From Chaenocephalus aceratus (Eukaryota > Chordata > Actinopteri > Perciformes > Channichthyidae): DNA of 64,000 nucleotides. Positions within the stretch are counted from its first letter, which is position 1, and every line of letters starts with the position of its first letter. The notes beneath the pieces are model-generated. The model was given only the letters and a program-made list of their open reading frames with translations. It was not told where the DNA came from and made no database searches. Of the stretch, positions 11,921 to 28,700 are shown piece by piece. The DNA lies in the NCBI GenBank assembly GCA_023974075.1, contig CM043807.1, positions 6,482,797 through 6,546,796 on the forward strand. The letters run 5' to 3'. The position numbers and the translations under genes are program-made.

Positions 11921-13368
11921 TCTGGTGGAAACCCTCAAATATTCTCACTTAAACATGCAAGATGGATCCCTGTCTAGCGAAGGAAACATCTGATTTGTCT
12001 AAGGTCATTCATAACCATTCCCCATTCAAGAAAGGCTTGCCAGGCAAACACATCAATTCCCTGCTTCACTTCCTTTGCTGTTTCCACTGAGTTGCAGTAC
12101 ATAGCAGTTGGTGGTTGAGTGCCTTGCTCAAGGGCCTCTCGATGGCAAATGAAGAGCCATTCATTTTCCTCCACATCTGAGGATTTCAACAGTTGGCTTG
12201 ATGTTAAAGAGCCGTCTTCTCGATGCTTACGCAACCTGTGAGCCACACAGAGGGGCAGCACAAATGAAATGTAGCCTAATGAGAGAGACTGATGAGCTGC
12301 GTTCAGAATCACTCAATGTACCATAGCTGACACTTAATAACACTGTCACGTGGCCTAATTTCAAGTGCATGATGAATTTTGTTGTGCGTGTTATGTGAGG
12401 TTTCGAAGGTTCAGTGTAACATGTTCACAGTACTTTTACTCATGTATGTTTTAGTAGTTTATATTCACGGCTTTGTTGTTGTTTTCTACCAGGAATCAGG
12501 TTTAAGCTATACTTAAACATTGCTTGCTAAATGGATGCACCACATTTTCTTGCTTTTCTTCTTTTTTTTGTCATTGATCATTGTTTCACCTCAACGATTA
12601 ACGTCTATCTAGTTTGCATTGATTATTCATTCCTCCTAAATGCCCTTTGGAAAATTAGGAATTATGGATCAATTCAAATGTTTATAATGCATTCCAGCTC
12701 AATAGTGCGGACTAGACATTACTTTATAACTGAGATGTTGGCTGTTGGTGAATGTAATGTACATCTTGCAGAAAACCCCATGTTGTGTGGGGCATCTGTG
12801 GTCCCACACATAAACTTCCCAAATCCCCTCCAGCAACAGAGTGAAAATGAAAGATCAACCCAGGACAAATGGACAAGAATGTAAAACCTGTACATAACTG
12901 CAAATCAAGAACACACTTTGAACTTTTGAGCAGTGTCCACAGAGAATACAGGAACATTTTGATATTCAGAATCTACACGCACATTCACCAACTTTACACA
13001 CTCACATTACAGTGACGCAGCAGGTAGAAGCTCTTTGAAGACAGACGCTTACGAAGTTTCTGTGTTTGCCCATGTGCGTGTATGTGTGTGTCTGAGCTTG
13101 CTGTATGTGCACTGACCTGTGTGACCAGAGCCTGTGTGTGTTGTTCCGTCAGCTCTTATGTACTGTCACACCCCTTGACTTCTCTCTTTTTTGCCTACAG
13201 GGCGTTAAGAGTAGTGCAGCAGACTTTATTCAATGTCTTGTTATATAAATGTCATTTATCATCCGTGCACATCTGTCAGTTAAGCTCAGCATTCTTGTGC
13301 TTAGGCCTATTTCTAAAAAGGACGTTTTTATTAGGGTAAGATTAAGTTAATAAGGTGATAGCTACATC
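11921..13368. other. Intronic DNA; possible SINE V-domain-like motif at 12115-12136
   Basis: The minus strand at 12115-12136 reads GCCCTTGAGCAAGGCACTCA, a motif also present on the + strand at 23113-23135 (CCCTTGAGCAAGGCACTTAA) and widespread in fish repeats, resembling the conserved central domain of V-SINEs. A 112-codon minus frame overlaps it (12312-11974) without a recognisable domain. The rest shows nothing identifiable. Confidence 0.35.
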
Positions 13369-13372
13369 TTAA

Positions 13373-14137
13373 AGGTCACATGTCATGGCCATTTCCACTG
13401 ATCATAATTCCATTGTTGAGGTCTACTAGAATAGATTTATACTGTGCAATTTTCCAAACTCACATTGGTTTCGCATACTGCATCTCTGTAAAGTATGTGT
13501 ATTCAGCAGTATTCACTCTCCACTAAACGGCCCCCCCTCCCTGTGAGCCCAGTGTGCTCCGATTGGTCGGGACCAGTCGGGACGTTGTGAATCGCGCTGA
13601 GCTCCGTGGAGGTGTGATTTCCTTGTTTAGCGATACACAGCGAAACACAGCCAAACTCACCCTGAGCACACACAAAGTCACAGCCGAAGTAAAAACAATA
13701 AGTGTGGCTTGATATTGAGTAAGAAAAAGCTTGATAAACGCTGTGAGAATGGGTCTGCAGAGAGAATTTCGCCGCGATCCCAACTGTCTGTTATCAGCCC
13801 GCAGCCAGGGAGGAGAGATCAGCAGAGCTGCCTGCACTGACTGAGTGTGTGAGGAAGTCCGTGGATTGGTCAATTTGGACCAATCAGCGGGGGCTTAACG
13901 TAACGGCTCCGCGGACGTAATGTAACGGCTCCACGGATTGGTCCATTTCGTTCCGGGGACGACATGACATCATGATGTCCCCGGAAGAATCAGGCGTTTT
14001 TGGGAGAAAACTGTGTTAGTTTTACTCGCTACAGGGTGTACTTAGGGCGTTTTGACTCTGCACACCGTTTACATGCATAAAACCTTCATAACACACAAGG
14101 GGACGGGTAATAACCGGAAAAGCATGACATGTCACCT
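13373..14137. mobile_element. TTAA-flanked MITE (AGGTCACATGTCATG ends)
   Basis: The element is flanked by TTAA at 13369-13372 and 14138-14141. The left end AGGTCACATGTCATGGCC and right end (reverse complement) AGGTGACATGTCATGCTT form inverted repeats. TTAA duplications occur in piggyBac- and Kolobok-type transposition. A second, truncated copy of the same family starts at 34893. It has no transposase frame. Confidence 0.82.
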
Positions 14138-14141
14138 TTAA

Positions 14142-14604
14142 GTGTCAAATTAAAGAACCTGCATCTCCCGAAACCTCAGATGACCTTACCTCCTCATAAA
14201 TATAACTTTTGTTGCAATCTTTGTAAACAAAGGTTTACAGATGACTCATGAGTCGACCAAAACCCACAATGCGTTTTCTTCTTATTGCCAACAATAATTG
14301 TTTTAAGCGTAGGTGTGAATTTTTCAGATGGTGGATATTTGGTTTTGGATTGAAAAAGTGTTTAAAGATCGTCCTTCAATCAACAGGACTTTACACTTTA
14401 TAAATGTTTTCAAAAAGTCTTCCGTTGGCTCTAGCCTTTTAATGGGATTTCACAGATTTGGAGACATGAATCTTAAGAATTTTTTCTGCCAAATATTTAC
14501 ATTAAGTTATCATTTATTTTCCTGGAAATGTAAACATATACCCCCTGGCAACAGGATAAATGCAACTGTCTTCAAACTGTTGGTCGGCTTTCCCATTCAT
14601 TCAT

Positions 14605-14606
<2 letters not shown>
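14142..14606. other. Intronic DNA without recognised features
   Basis: AT-rich; a 176-codon open frame starting at 14328 continues into the CA array but has no recognisable domain. Confidence 0.35.

Positions 14607-14678
<72 letters not shown>
14607..14678. repeat. (CA)n microsatellite abutting a retrotransposon 3' end
   Basis: About 36 perfect CA units. It directly adjoins the 3' end of the non-LTR element that runs leftward from 15540. Confidence 0.97.
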
Positions 14679-15667
<989 letters not shown>

Positions 15668-15959
15668 TAGCTAAGACAAGAAAAGGAAGTAAAGAAAATG
15701 AGACAGATGTTGGGACAGAGGAGAGAGAAGAGATGGAGATAGAGGGAGAGACGGGAGAGAGAGAGAGGGAGAGAGGTGTGCAGACTTTTGTGTAAGGCTG
15801 ACCTAGATAGAAGAAGGGGATTGGACACACTCCGTCTCTGGAGGGACACGTCACAGCTGCAGTGGACTGTGTGTGTTTACAGCAGAGCATGATGTGCGGT
15901 TTTGGTCTCTTTATTGTATTAAAATATCTCCAAATCGTTCGATAAGTCGTGTGTATGCG

Positions 15960-16105
<146 letters not shown>

Positions 16106-16329
16106 GTGTGTTGCATTGTAAAGTTGGAGGTAGGAAGTGAAACAGAAGGAAGGATTCAATTATATGATTATTATGTGTTATCCAAATATATGTTATTTGG
16201 ATTTCATTAATAAATTGTAGACTGATTCCTTGGACATTTTTACTATATCATACACAATTGCACTGTGTGAGTATGTGTGTGTGATGCTTTCCCAATAAAA
16301 ATCAATACTGCACCACAGCAATTTACTGC

Positions 16330-16686
16330 CATCACGGGAATTGTGGGCGTTGGACTAACATTTGAAAGTACACAGCCGAAAAGAATCCGCCCCTTCCTTC
16401 AGACTTCCTTACAGAGCACCTCCTCCAACACACATGAACGCGCAATGCACGCCCAATTACGGCACGCCCAATGAGGGCACAAGATACATTTGTGCGTGCA
16501 CGAGATGGAAGGCTGACGGATTGGTCGTGATTTTTACAGTATTACGGCTTCCACAGATGACATTTTTGTATGGATTTTTGTCAAAGCACTTCAGATATTC
16601 ATTGCTATCGGGATGTTAAGAGCATTCCATGGAATATAACAAAAAGTGTATCTCGAGCCGGTTTCTCAAACTTACCTACCCCACCT
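16330..16686 (-). mobile_element. TTAA-type MITE (AGGTGGGGTAGGTAAG end)
   Basis: The right end, read on the minus strand, is TTAA AGGTGGGGTAGGTAAG, then TTTGAGAAACCGGCTCGAG, a repeat start I recognise as common in fish genomes. TTAA is at 16687-16690. The left end is uncertain. No protein. Confidence 0.5.
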
Positions 16687-16690
16687 TTAA

Positions 16691-18079
16691 ATACAAATTA
16701 AAACTGCCCACAAAAAAAACAATTAAATATAAAATTAGCTACTGAGACCATATTCTGAGAAACAGCATTAGTCTTTTGTGGTGCAGCCTTCACTACTCTT
16801 TTTTAAGCCAGCGTCTGGCTGTCAGTACAGAGAATGCATGGTGAGGCGCTGCATTAGCATATTCAGCCGTTGGGATTGCTGCTTTGACTGAGCACACTGA
16901 CCACATCAGAGCGTTGCACTCAACAAGTTACATATGTCTGCTGTCTAGGCTTTATCTGTCAAGTGGTGACAGACTGATTCTCCTCTCCCCTTCCTCCCTA
17001 CCCACCCCATGTTCCTGAGCACATCAGCACACTAAAGGCTTTTATTGTTTTATTTTCTGACTATTAGGTAGTAGAGGAAGAGAATATAAATCTTTCTGCT
17101 TCTGCTATGTGGTCTTCTATTTCTTTGTTGCCTCTTTTATTTTTCCTAATTCAATTATTTTCCTCAGTTTCCAATCTGCCTTCTTATTCTTTGGGCTCAA
17201 AGGGAAAATCAGAGTTTGAACTTTAACAAACTTTATTTGTAAGTGTAATCAATCAAAAATAAGGATTGTCTGTAAAGTCTTCATCTACTAGTCTTCAGGG
17301 GTGATTCGGTAAGCATGTTGTTTCCACAGAGCAGCGCTGTGTGCCCGCACTGCTGTACTCACTGAATTTCCCTTCCTATTCCTTTTCCTAAATTATTAAC
17401 CGATCATGATTCAGGCAAGCGTGTGGACAGGAAGTTAAGCATGGTCAAATATGGCTGCCGGCTTCTGCGTGCCACTCTGAGGGGGGCTCTGGGTAGAGGG
17501 GCTCAGAGCGGCTCTTGCTCTGTGTGTAAATGTGTGAGTGTGTGAGTGTACGTGCATGTGCGGGACAGGGTGACGCATCATGCGGCAGTAGCCTGAATAT
17601 TTTAGCAGGAAACATTAGTGACGCTTTTCCCTCTCTCTTTCATCATCCTCTCCCCTCGTGCTTTCCTTTTTCAAAACATTTTTCCCAGCTCAGTGTGATG
17701 AAAAAAAACTAATAGAACAGCAGTAACAGTCTTTGCTTTGGATGCAAACACCATTTTTTTTCTATTACAGCTGGGAAGGTCGGGGCATACACACACACTT
17801 TTTAAAATTAATTTTTTGTGAATTTCTAGAGGGGATGAAGTGCAACCTGAAAATGTTCCCCCTTGCAGCTCAGGTTCTTAAGCTGTAGTTCCTCCAGTGG
17901 AAGACATTTTTCAGAGGACTGTTCATCCAATTATTTACATCACGTGTAATACATTCAGTATACCTGTGTAAATGTGTGTGTATACCTGCATACCATACAC
18001 ATTGTGAAGTGTTTGTGAGTATTTAGCATAATAGCCTGTCAGAGACTCTTGTAGACCTGGTAAATCAAGTTGTACTCTT
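16691..18079. other. Intronic DNA without recognised features
   Basis: Non-repetitive, moderate GC. The block at about 16800-17040 is a weak candidate for conserved non-coding sequence. A pyrimidine tract lies around 17630-17680. Confidence 0.35.
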
Positions 18080-18102
18080 GTGTGTGTGTGTGTGTGTGTG
18101 TG

Positions 18103-18140
<38 letters not shown>

Positions 18141-18157
18141 TGTGTGTGTGTGGTGTG

Positions 18158-18188
<31 letters not shown>

Positions 18189-18204
18189 TGTGTGTGTGTG
18201 TGAG

Positions 18205-18276
<72 letters not shown>

Positions 18277-18278
18277 TG
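18080..18278. repeat. (TG)n followed by (TGCG)n microsatellite
   Basis: TG dinucleotides with several GG breaks (18080-18203) change to about 18 copies of GTGC/TGCG (18204-18278). Alternating purine-pyrimidine sequence of this kind can adopt Z-DNA. Confidence 0.95.
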
Positions 18279-18410
18279 TGGAAGAGAGAGAGAGAAGAGG
18301 AGGGGGTTTAATCTTGCTTTGCAGTATGTTGGTAACACTTACATAATAATAATACATACTTGATTAATAACATTGCACTTGAAGAAAATAAGTCAGCTCA
18401 AGGTTTAAAC

Positions 18411-18432
18411 ACACACACACACACCACACACA

Positions 18433-18470
<38 letters not shown>
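18411..18470. repeat. (CA)n microsatellite
   Basis: About 60 bp of CA with two CCA breaks, ending where the hAT remnant TAGGGATGCATATC begins. Confidence 0.95.
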
Positions 18471-18473
<3 letters not shown>

Positions 18474-18576
18474 GGATGCATATCATTGACTTTTTTGCGA
18501 TACCGATAGTCGACCGATACATATCGTGATACTTTCATGTTGCATAAGGGAAAAATGTAAGCGCTTTATGATATAG

Positions 18577-18819
18577 TTAACATGTCAAATGAATATTACA
18601 ATTAATTGTGGGACTTCGACCTTTTAGTACTGAACAAACAATGTAAAACACGTTTGACAACACGGGCTTGAAGACTGTACATTCCTGTACTCTGATTTTA
18701 TGTGACAGTAGCAAATGTTCTGAGAGGTTGGACGTGTTTTCGCCTTTCCCAGAAATAAACTTCTTGCAGTGGTTACAGACCCCACCATTCAGACTGGCAG
18801 TGGTTACAGACCCCACCAT
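18577..18819 (-). pseudogene. hAT transposase BED zinc finger fragment
   Basis: The 80-codon minus frame contains GGVCNHCKKFISGKGENTSN followed by LSEHLLLSHKI. This has the Cys-X2-Cys … His-X5-His layout of a BED finger, the N-terminal DNA-binding domain of hAT transposases. Downstream residues are not recognisably transposase. The Cys-X2-Cys codons coincide with the first unit of the adjacent 31-bp tandem repeat. Confidence 0.6.
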
Positions 18820-19357
18820 TCAGACTGGCAGTGGTTACAGACCCCACCATTCAGACTGGCAGTGGTTACAGACCCCACCATTCAGACTGGCAGTGGTTAC
18901 AGACCCCACCATTCAGACTGGCAGTGGTTACAGACCCCACCATTCAGACTGGCAGTGGTTACAGACCCCACCATTCAGACTGGCAGTGGTTACAGACCCC
19001 ACCATTCAGACTGGCTGTGGTTACAGACCCCCCCATTCAGACTGGCAGTGGTTACATACCCCACCATTCAGACTGGCAGTGTTACAGACCCCACCATTCA
19101 GACTGGCAGTGGTTACAGACCACCCCTTTCAAACTGGCAGTGGTTATAGACCCCCCCATTCAGACTGGCAGTGGTTACATACCCCACCATTCAGACTGGC
19201 AGGGTTACAGACCCCACCATTCAGACTGGCAGTGGTTACAGACCCCCCCATTCAGACTGGCAGTGGTTATAGACCCCACCATTGAGACTGGCAGTGGTTA
19301 CAGACCCCACCATTCAGACTGGCAGTGGTTACAGACCCCACCATTCAGACTGGCAGT
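18767..19357. repeat. 31-bp minisatellite, about 19 copies
   Basis: The unit TGGTTACAGACCCCACCATT plus CAGACTGGCAG is repeated about 19 times. Most left copies are identical; right copies carry variants (CCCCCC, TATA for TACA, one-base deletions near 19079 and 19203). Because 31 is not a multiple of three, all frames cycle through the same peptide phrases; these frames are artefacts. Confidence 0.97.
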
Positions 19358-19643
19358 CATATGCAGCCACACTATAGATTTTCGTGCCGACATCGAGCTA
19401 ATGAAAAAACAAAAGCAGCTAACCGAAAGGCTCAGATGTTCCGGACGAAGGTGAAGAGCGTTGCTTGGCAATCAAGCCAATCACCGAAGCCGTTGCAAGA
19501 CGCGCAATCTGATTGGCTGGCGGTTTGGGGGTGAGTTTAAGGATATTACGCCTGACTTAATATACAAAAATAAAATAAAAAATAATATTTTTTAAAGTAT
19601 CGAAAACCGGATCTGATTTCGGTACGGTATACCGTACACACAC

Positions 19644-23494
<3,851 letters not shown>

Positions 23495-24189
23495 TCTACG
23501 GACACATTTTTTATTATTATTCCGCCGGTATTTTGGCCCTCTTCTTCTCCCGCATTGAACATCGCAGAAACTCCGTTCAAACATCAAAACGTTCAGCTCG
23601 GTCGGGAATCAATGGCTATTACTTTTCTCATTCATAACTTTCATAATTCCAGAGATACATCCCATAATACATCACATTTTTAACATTGAAGTCAATGGAG
23701 GAAATCTTCAGACTTCAACAAATCTTCATGCGACTTCAACTGCTAACTGTTCATTCATACTTTCACTCAGAAACCTCATTCCAACTTTAAAATGTTACAA
23801 ATCTTTCTGACATTATTCGTGTAAAAAAACGTTTTAATCTGATTCTTACTTTTAGAGATATTAACATTTGTTCAGACCTTGTTTTAGAGGTTTTATTCAC
23901 ATTTTAACATTAACTAGACTGCGTGATGTCACAGCTAGAGGGTAAGAAATCTTGAAATGTGCCTTCATATATTTTTTTTAAACTGCCATAATTCCCAAAC
24001 CCTACATTCCTGGGACATAATCTTTCATGATAAACGTAGGAAAACATCTCGTAGCTTGAAAAATGACAAATAATTAAGCAAATATAATTCAACAAAATGC
24101 CTCTTGAGGGCCTGAAGTGACAAAAACGTTCAACATTCCTCCATTGAAGCCCATTGTAATTTCAGGCAGATATTTCCTCAAGGCAGCAG

Positions 24190-24825
24190 CCGCACACCTT
24201 TAGTTAAACTGCCATGAAACACAATGTGGCTGTAAGTCCAATCGACACGGTCCAATTGTCCCCCAATCTTCACTTGTATATCACCGGTCCATGCCTCAAC
24301 AGCTCTACGCCAAATCAGAGATCTCACCATATGCCGTTTCCATGGAAACGCATCCCTCGCCATAAAACATGATGTCACTATAAGTCCAATGGACACGGTC
24401 CAATTGTCCCCCAATCTTCACTTGTATATCACCGGTCCATGCCTCAACAGCTCTATGCCAAATCTGAGATCTCACGATATGCCGTTTCCATGGAAACACA
24501 TCCCTCGCTATAAAACATGATGTCGCTATAACTCCTATGAAAATGTTTCAAAAGTGCTCAAACTTCACATTTGTGCTAACAGTCCAGCCGTGAAGACATC
24601 TATGGGACAGTTTTGAGATTTCTTCAAATGCCTTTGCCATGGCAACACAATGCTCGCCATGAAACACGGTTTTCTCATAACTTCAGTGAAACTGCTCCAA
24701 ACGCCCCAAAACTTCACAGGTTTGGTAACAATGCAGCCATCAACGCATCTAAGCATATTATGGGGTGTCATCAAATGCCGTTGCCATGGCGACAGATCAT
24801 TCGCCATCAAGTTAGTTCAGAAGTT
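24190..24825. repeat. Degenerate ~148-bp tandem repeat, about four copies
   Basis: The motif GCCGTTTCCATGGAAAC or GCCTTTGCCATGGCAAC recurs at about 24333, 24481, 24630 and 24777, spacing 147-149 bases. The first two units are nearly identical over GTCCAATnGACACGGTCC and following sequence; the other two are much diverged. Confidence 0.8.
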
Positions 24826-24920
24826 TGCAGTTCAAATATTCTGCTGCTTTTCCAAGCATTTTTACTTTCTTTTCTTCTCTCATCACACATTCAAGCCCCC
24901 TGTGTTCATGTATCATTTCA

Positions 24921-25037
24921 ATCTAAATTCTTCACTTTCTTCTCACACATTTCATTTTAATCTAAATTCTTCACTTTCTTCTTACACATTTCATTTTAAT
25001 CTAAATTCTTCACTTTCTTCTTACACATTACATTTCA
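24921..25037. repeat. 39-bp tandem repeat, three copies
   Basis: ATCTAAATTCTTCACTTTCT recurs at 24921, 24960 and 24999 with period 39, nearly identical. Confidence 0.9.
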
Positions 25038-25135
25038 GCATAGCAGTTTAGCGTCAGCTTTTCAGCATAAAGCATTCCCACTAGCAATTTCTTCAGGAAT
25101 TGCATTCTCTAGTTAACCCTAGTGTACACACACGT

Positions 25136-25139
<4 letters not shown>

Positions 25140-25201
<62 letters not shown>

Positions 25202-25217
25202 ACGCACACACACACAC
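25140..25217. repeat. (CA)n microsatellite
   Basis: About 78 bp of CA with three CGCA variants at the right side. Confidence 0.95.
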
Positions 25218-25358
25218 GAGAGATGGCCACACGATATGAGAGCACTGCTGCAGGGTTTTGTTAGAAGCGAATGGGGAGACTCTTCTTGCCACAGAGCTGA
25301 TCTCCGTTATTGTATGTAAGGCTACACACCAAACACTCAAACCTCATCTTTCATACAG

Positions 25359-25774
25359 TGTCACGATCACAGGTACAGATCAGAACCAATAGCACGACTC
25401 AGATACAACCAGTATAGTAATGTTCAGTTTATTCCAGGTCAAGGACAGGCAGAGTCAAAATCATTATTATCCGTCAGACAGGCAGGAATCAAAAACTGGG
25501 CAGGACAAACAACTCGGGACTAGAGCACAACACTCACTGGAGAGCTTGGCGGAAACGACAAGACAATCTAGCAAAGGACAACTGATAATGAGGTGGTATA
25601 AATACTGTGGAGTGATGAGGGAATGAGTAACAGGTGAGGGGAAGGGGCTGAGGAGACCAGGTGAGGGAAATGAGCTGATTAGCAAAGGGCCTGGAGGAAA
25701 GCGGGATCTGAAATGACAGGAGAGTTTAGATGAGGCATGAAACAAACAATAATAGAAGTGTCTAACTTGTGACA
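25359..25774 (-). repeat. 3' LTR of the Ty3/sushi element
   Basis: 416 bp, bounded by TGTCAC/GTGACA. It differs from the 5' LTR by about three substitutions and about six short indels of 1-2 bases, so insertion is recent. Its copy of the 10-base self-priming motif has one change (25563-25572). Confidence 0.95.
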
Positions 25775-25787
25775 TAACCCCCCCTCT
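25775..25787 (-). other. Polypurine tract
   Basis: Minus strand AGAGGGGGGG then TTA immediately before the 3' LTR, the usual primer site for plus-strand DNA synthesis. The pol stop codon (TAG, 25786-25788) overlaps its start. Confidence 0.8.
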
Positions 25788-28700
25788 ATGGAGCGGCTCC
25801 TGACGTCCTACGGGGTTGATCGGAATGGGCCTGGTGAAAGTCAGTAATGAGAGATGGGTCATAGATACTGCGAGCGGGCACCCATGAACGCTCTTCAGGA
25901 CCATAAACCCTCCAGTGTACAGGTACTTGCAACCCTCTACCACGTCGCCGGGACTTGATGAGGCGACGGACAGTGTAAACAGTCTCCCCCGTCGATAGTC
26001 CGGGGTGGGGGTGTAGAGGGGGGCTGAAGAGGGCTCACATTAACTGGTTTGATCTTGGACACGTGGAAGGTAGGATGAATCCTCATAGAAGGGGGCAGAC
26101 GCAGGCGGACAGCTGCAGGATTGAATAATCCTAGCTATGGGAAATGGGCCTACAAAACGGGGAGACAACTTCTTTGACTCCACTCTGAGAGGGAGATCCC
26201 GTGTGGAGAGCCAGACACGTTGCCCTGGGGAGTACTGTGGAGCTGGCTTGCGACGGCGATTGGCGGTCCGTTGATAACGGTCGGAAGAGCGCAGGAGCGC
26301 GGAGCGGGCCTTTAACCACATTGCGTCGACATCGGCTTACAAACGCCTGTGCAGATGGGACGCTGGCCTCCCGTTCCTGTGCCGGGAAAAGGGGCGGCTG
26401 GTATCCGCGGGAGCATTGGAATGGAGAAAGACCAGTAGCAGAACTAGGAAAGGTGTTGTGGGCATACTCAACCCATAGAAGCTGCCTCGACCAGGAGGAG
26501 GGAGTGGAGGAAGCTAGAACAGCGTAAGGCAGTCTCCATCTCCTGGTTCATCGCTCTGCTTGACCATTGGACTGGGGATGAAATCCGGACGAGAGACTGA
26601 CACTGGCTCCCAGCAGCCTGCAAAACTCGGACCAAAAACGAGAAGTAAATTGTGGTCCCCGATCAGACACAACGTCACTGGGGAGACCATGCAGCCTGAA
26701 CACATGTTGTAGCATGATTTCAGCCGTTTCTGCAGTAGGTAATTTGGTTAATGGAATAAGCCGGGCAGACTTGGAAAACCGGTCTATGACTGTGAGTATG
26801 ACTGTGTTACCGTCTGAGGGTGGTAGTCCGGTGACAAAATCCAAGGCGATGTGGGACCAGGGACGATGAGGGATAGGCAAGGGATGAAGAAGACCGGAGG
26901 GAGCTTGGCGTGAAGTCTTATTTTGAGAGCAGACTAGGCAAGCAGCAATGAATTCCTTGGCATCCTTCTCCATGGAAGACCACCAAAATCGCTGTCGAAT
27001 CAGGGCTAGGGACCGTCTCACTCCTGAGTGACAAGCCAGGCGAGAAGTTATGACCCCACTGGAGAACCTGGGTACGGAGAGTGGCAGGAACAAACAGACG
27101 GTTAACAGGACAGGCACTTGGGGCTGGGTGTTCCGCATGAGAGCGCTTGACCTTATCCTCCACCTCCCAGGTCACCAGACCAATGACACATGTAGAAGCG
27201 ATGATATTCTCAGAATGAGATGGAGAGCTCTCTGGCTGGAACTGGCGAGACAGGGCGTCAGGTTTGATGTTCTTAGAACCAGGTCTGTATGAAAGAGAAA
27301 AATCAAAGCGTGTGAAAAAACAGAGCCCACCTGGCTTGACGAGAGTTCAGCCGCTTAGCTGAACGGATGTACTCCACATTTTTGTGATCCGTCCAGACCA
27401 CAAAAGGCTGCTCTGCTCCCTCCAACCAGTGTCTCCATTCTTCCAGGGCAAGTTTCACTGCCAACAGTTCTCGATTTCCAATGTCGTAATTTCTTTCTGC
27501 TGGAGACAGCTTCCGGGAGAAGAAGGCACACGGGTGCATCTTCTGATCCTCGGCCGACCGTTGAGAAAGAACTGCCCCAACTCCAGTGTCCGACGCATCT
27601 ACCTCTACAGTAAACTGCAGAGTAGAGTCTGGAAAAATCAAAATGGGAGCAGAGGTGAAGCGTGACTTTAACTCACCAAAAGCCCCTTCGGCCACCGAGG
27701 ACCACCGGAAGGGAATGTTCTGAGAGGTGAGAGCTGTGAGAGGGGTTGCCACCAAACTGTAGTTTCGAATAAACCTCCGGTAGAAGTTGGCAAAACCCAG
27801 AAAGCGTTGGAGCTCCTTGCGTGTTGAAGGGCGTGGCCAGTCAGTGACCGCCTTGGTCTTTTCAGGATCCATCTTGATGTTTCCGGTGGAGACCACAAAT
27901 CCCAGGAAAGGGACTTCTGTGGTGTGGAACACACACTTCTCGGCCTTGACAAAGAGGTGGTTCTCCAAGAGCCTCTGGAGGACTAGGCGAACATGGACCA
28001 CATGCTCCTGTTTAGACTTGGAAAAAATCAAAATGTCATCCAGGTATACAAAAACACAGATATTGAGAAGATCCCGCAGAACATCATTCACCAACCCCTG
28101 GAAGACTGCAGGTGCATTGGTGAGTCCAAAAGGCATGACTAAATACTCATAATGTCCACTAGGAGTGTTAAATCCCGTCTTCCACTCGTCCCCCTCCCTG
28201 ATTCTCACCAAATGGTACGCATTACGTAGGTCCAGCTTGGTAAAAATAGTAGCGCCTTGTAACAGTTCAAATGCAGAGGAAACAAGTGGAAGGGGGTACC
28301 TGTTCTTGACAGTGATGTTATTGAGTCCTCTGTAGTCAATGCATGGGCGCAGAGTCTTATCCTTCTTACCCACGAAGAAAAACCCTGCACCAGCAGGAGA
28401 TGATGAAGGCCGGATAAGCCCTGCATCCAAAGAGTCATTGATATACTTCTCCATTGACTTAGTTTCAGGAGCCGATAAAGAAAAAAGTCGACCTCTAGGA
28501 GGAGAAGTACCAGGTAACAGGTCAATAGGACAGTCATTAGCACGATGAGGCGGGAGTGAGGTGGCCCAAACTTTGTTAAAGGCCTCTTTAAGGTCCCAGT
28601 AATCCTTGGGAACACCGGAAAGGTCTTCACACTCAGAGATCCTCGACTGACTGGAATCAATTGAGGAACTAGATCTTAAGCAGACAGCATGACAATGAGC

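Larger units (their letters stand above)
18471..19643 (-). mobile_element. hAT element remnant containing a minisatellite
   Basis: The left end TAGGGATGCATATCATTGAC and the right end GGTACGGTATACCGTACACA look like the two ends of a hAT-family element, but no clean duplication remains because both sides run into CA repeats. A BED zinc finger fragment is encoded on the minus strand near 18680-18790, and a 31-bp tandem array occupies 18767-19357. Confidence 0.55.
23495..25112 (+). mobile_element. Helitron-like element with 3' hairpin and CTAG end
   Basis: The right end shows an 8-bp stem with one G·T pair (GCAATTTC TTCA GGAATTGC, 25084-25103), five bases, then CTAG at 25109-25112 followed by T. 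This is the hairpin-plus-CTRR terminus of Helitrons. The left end, about 23495, starts TCTACGGACACA, consistent with a 5' TC, but the host A before it is not present, so the start is approximate. Internally there are tandem arrays of about 148 bp and 39 bp. No Rep/helicase frame, so it is non-autonomous. Confidence 0.5.

Noticed and set aside
11974..12312. 112-codon minus-strand frame
   Set aside because: No recognisable domain, overlaps a repeat-like motif, and no splice or promoter context supports it.
18668..19454. Open frames of over 200 codons with repeated DPTIQTGSGYRPHH-like phrases
   Set aside because: They arise from the 31-bp tandem repeat, which cycles through all frames; no start context or domain supports a protein.
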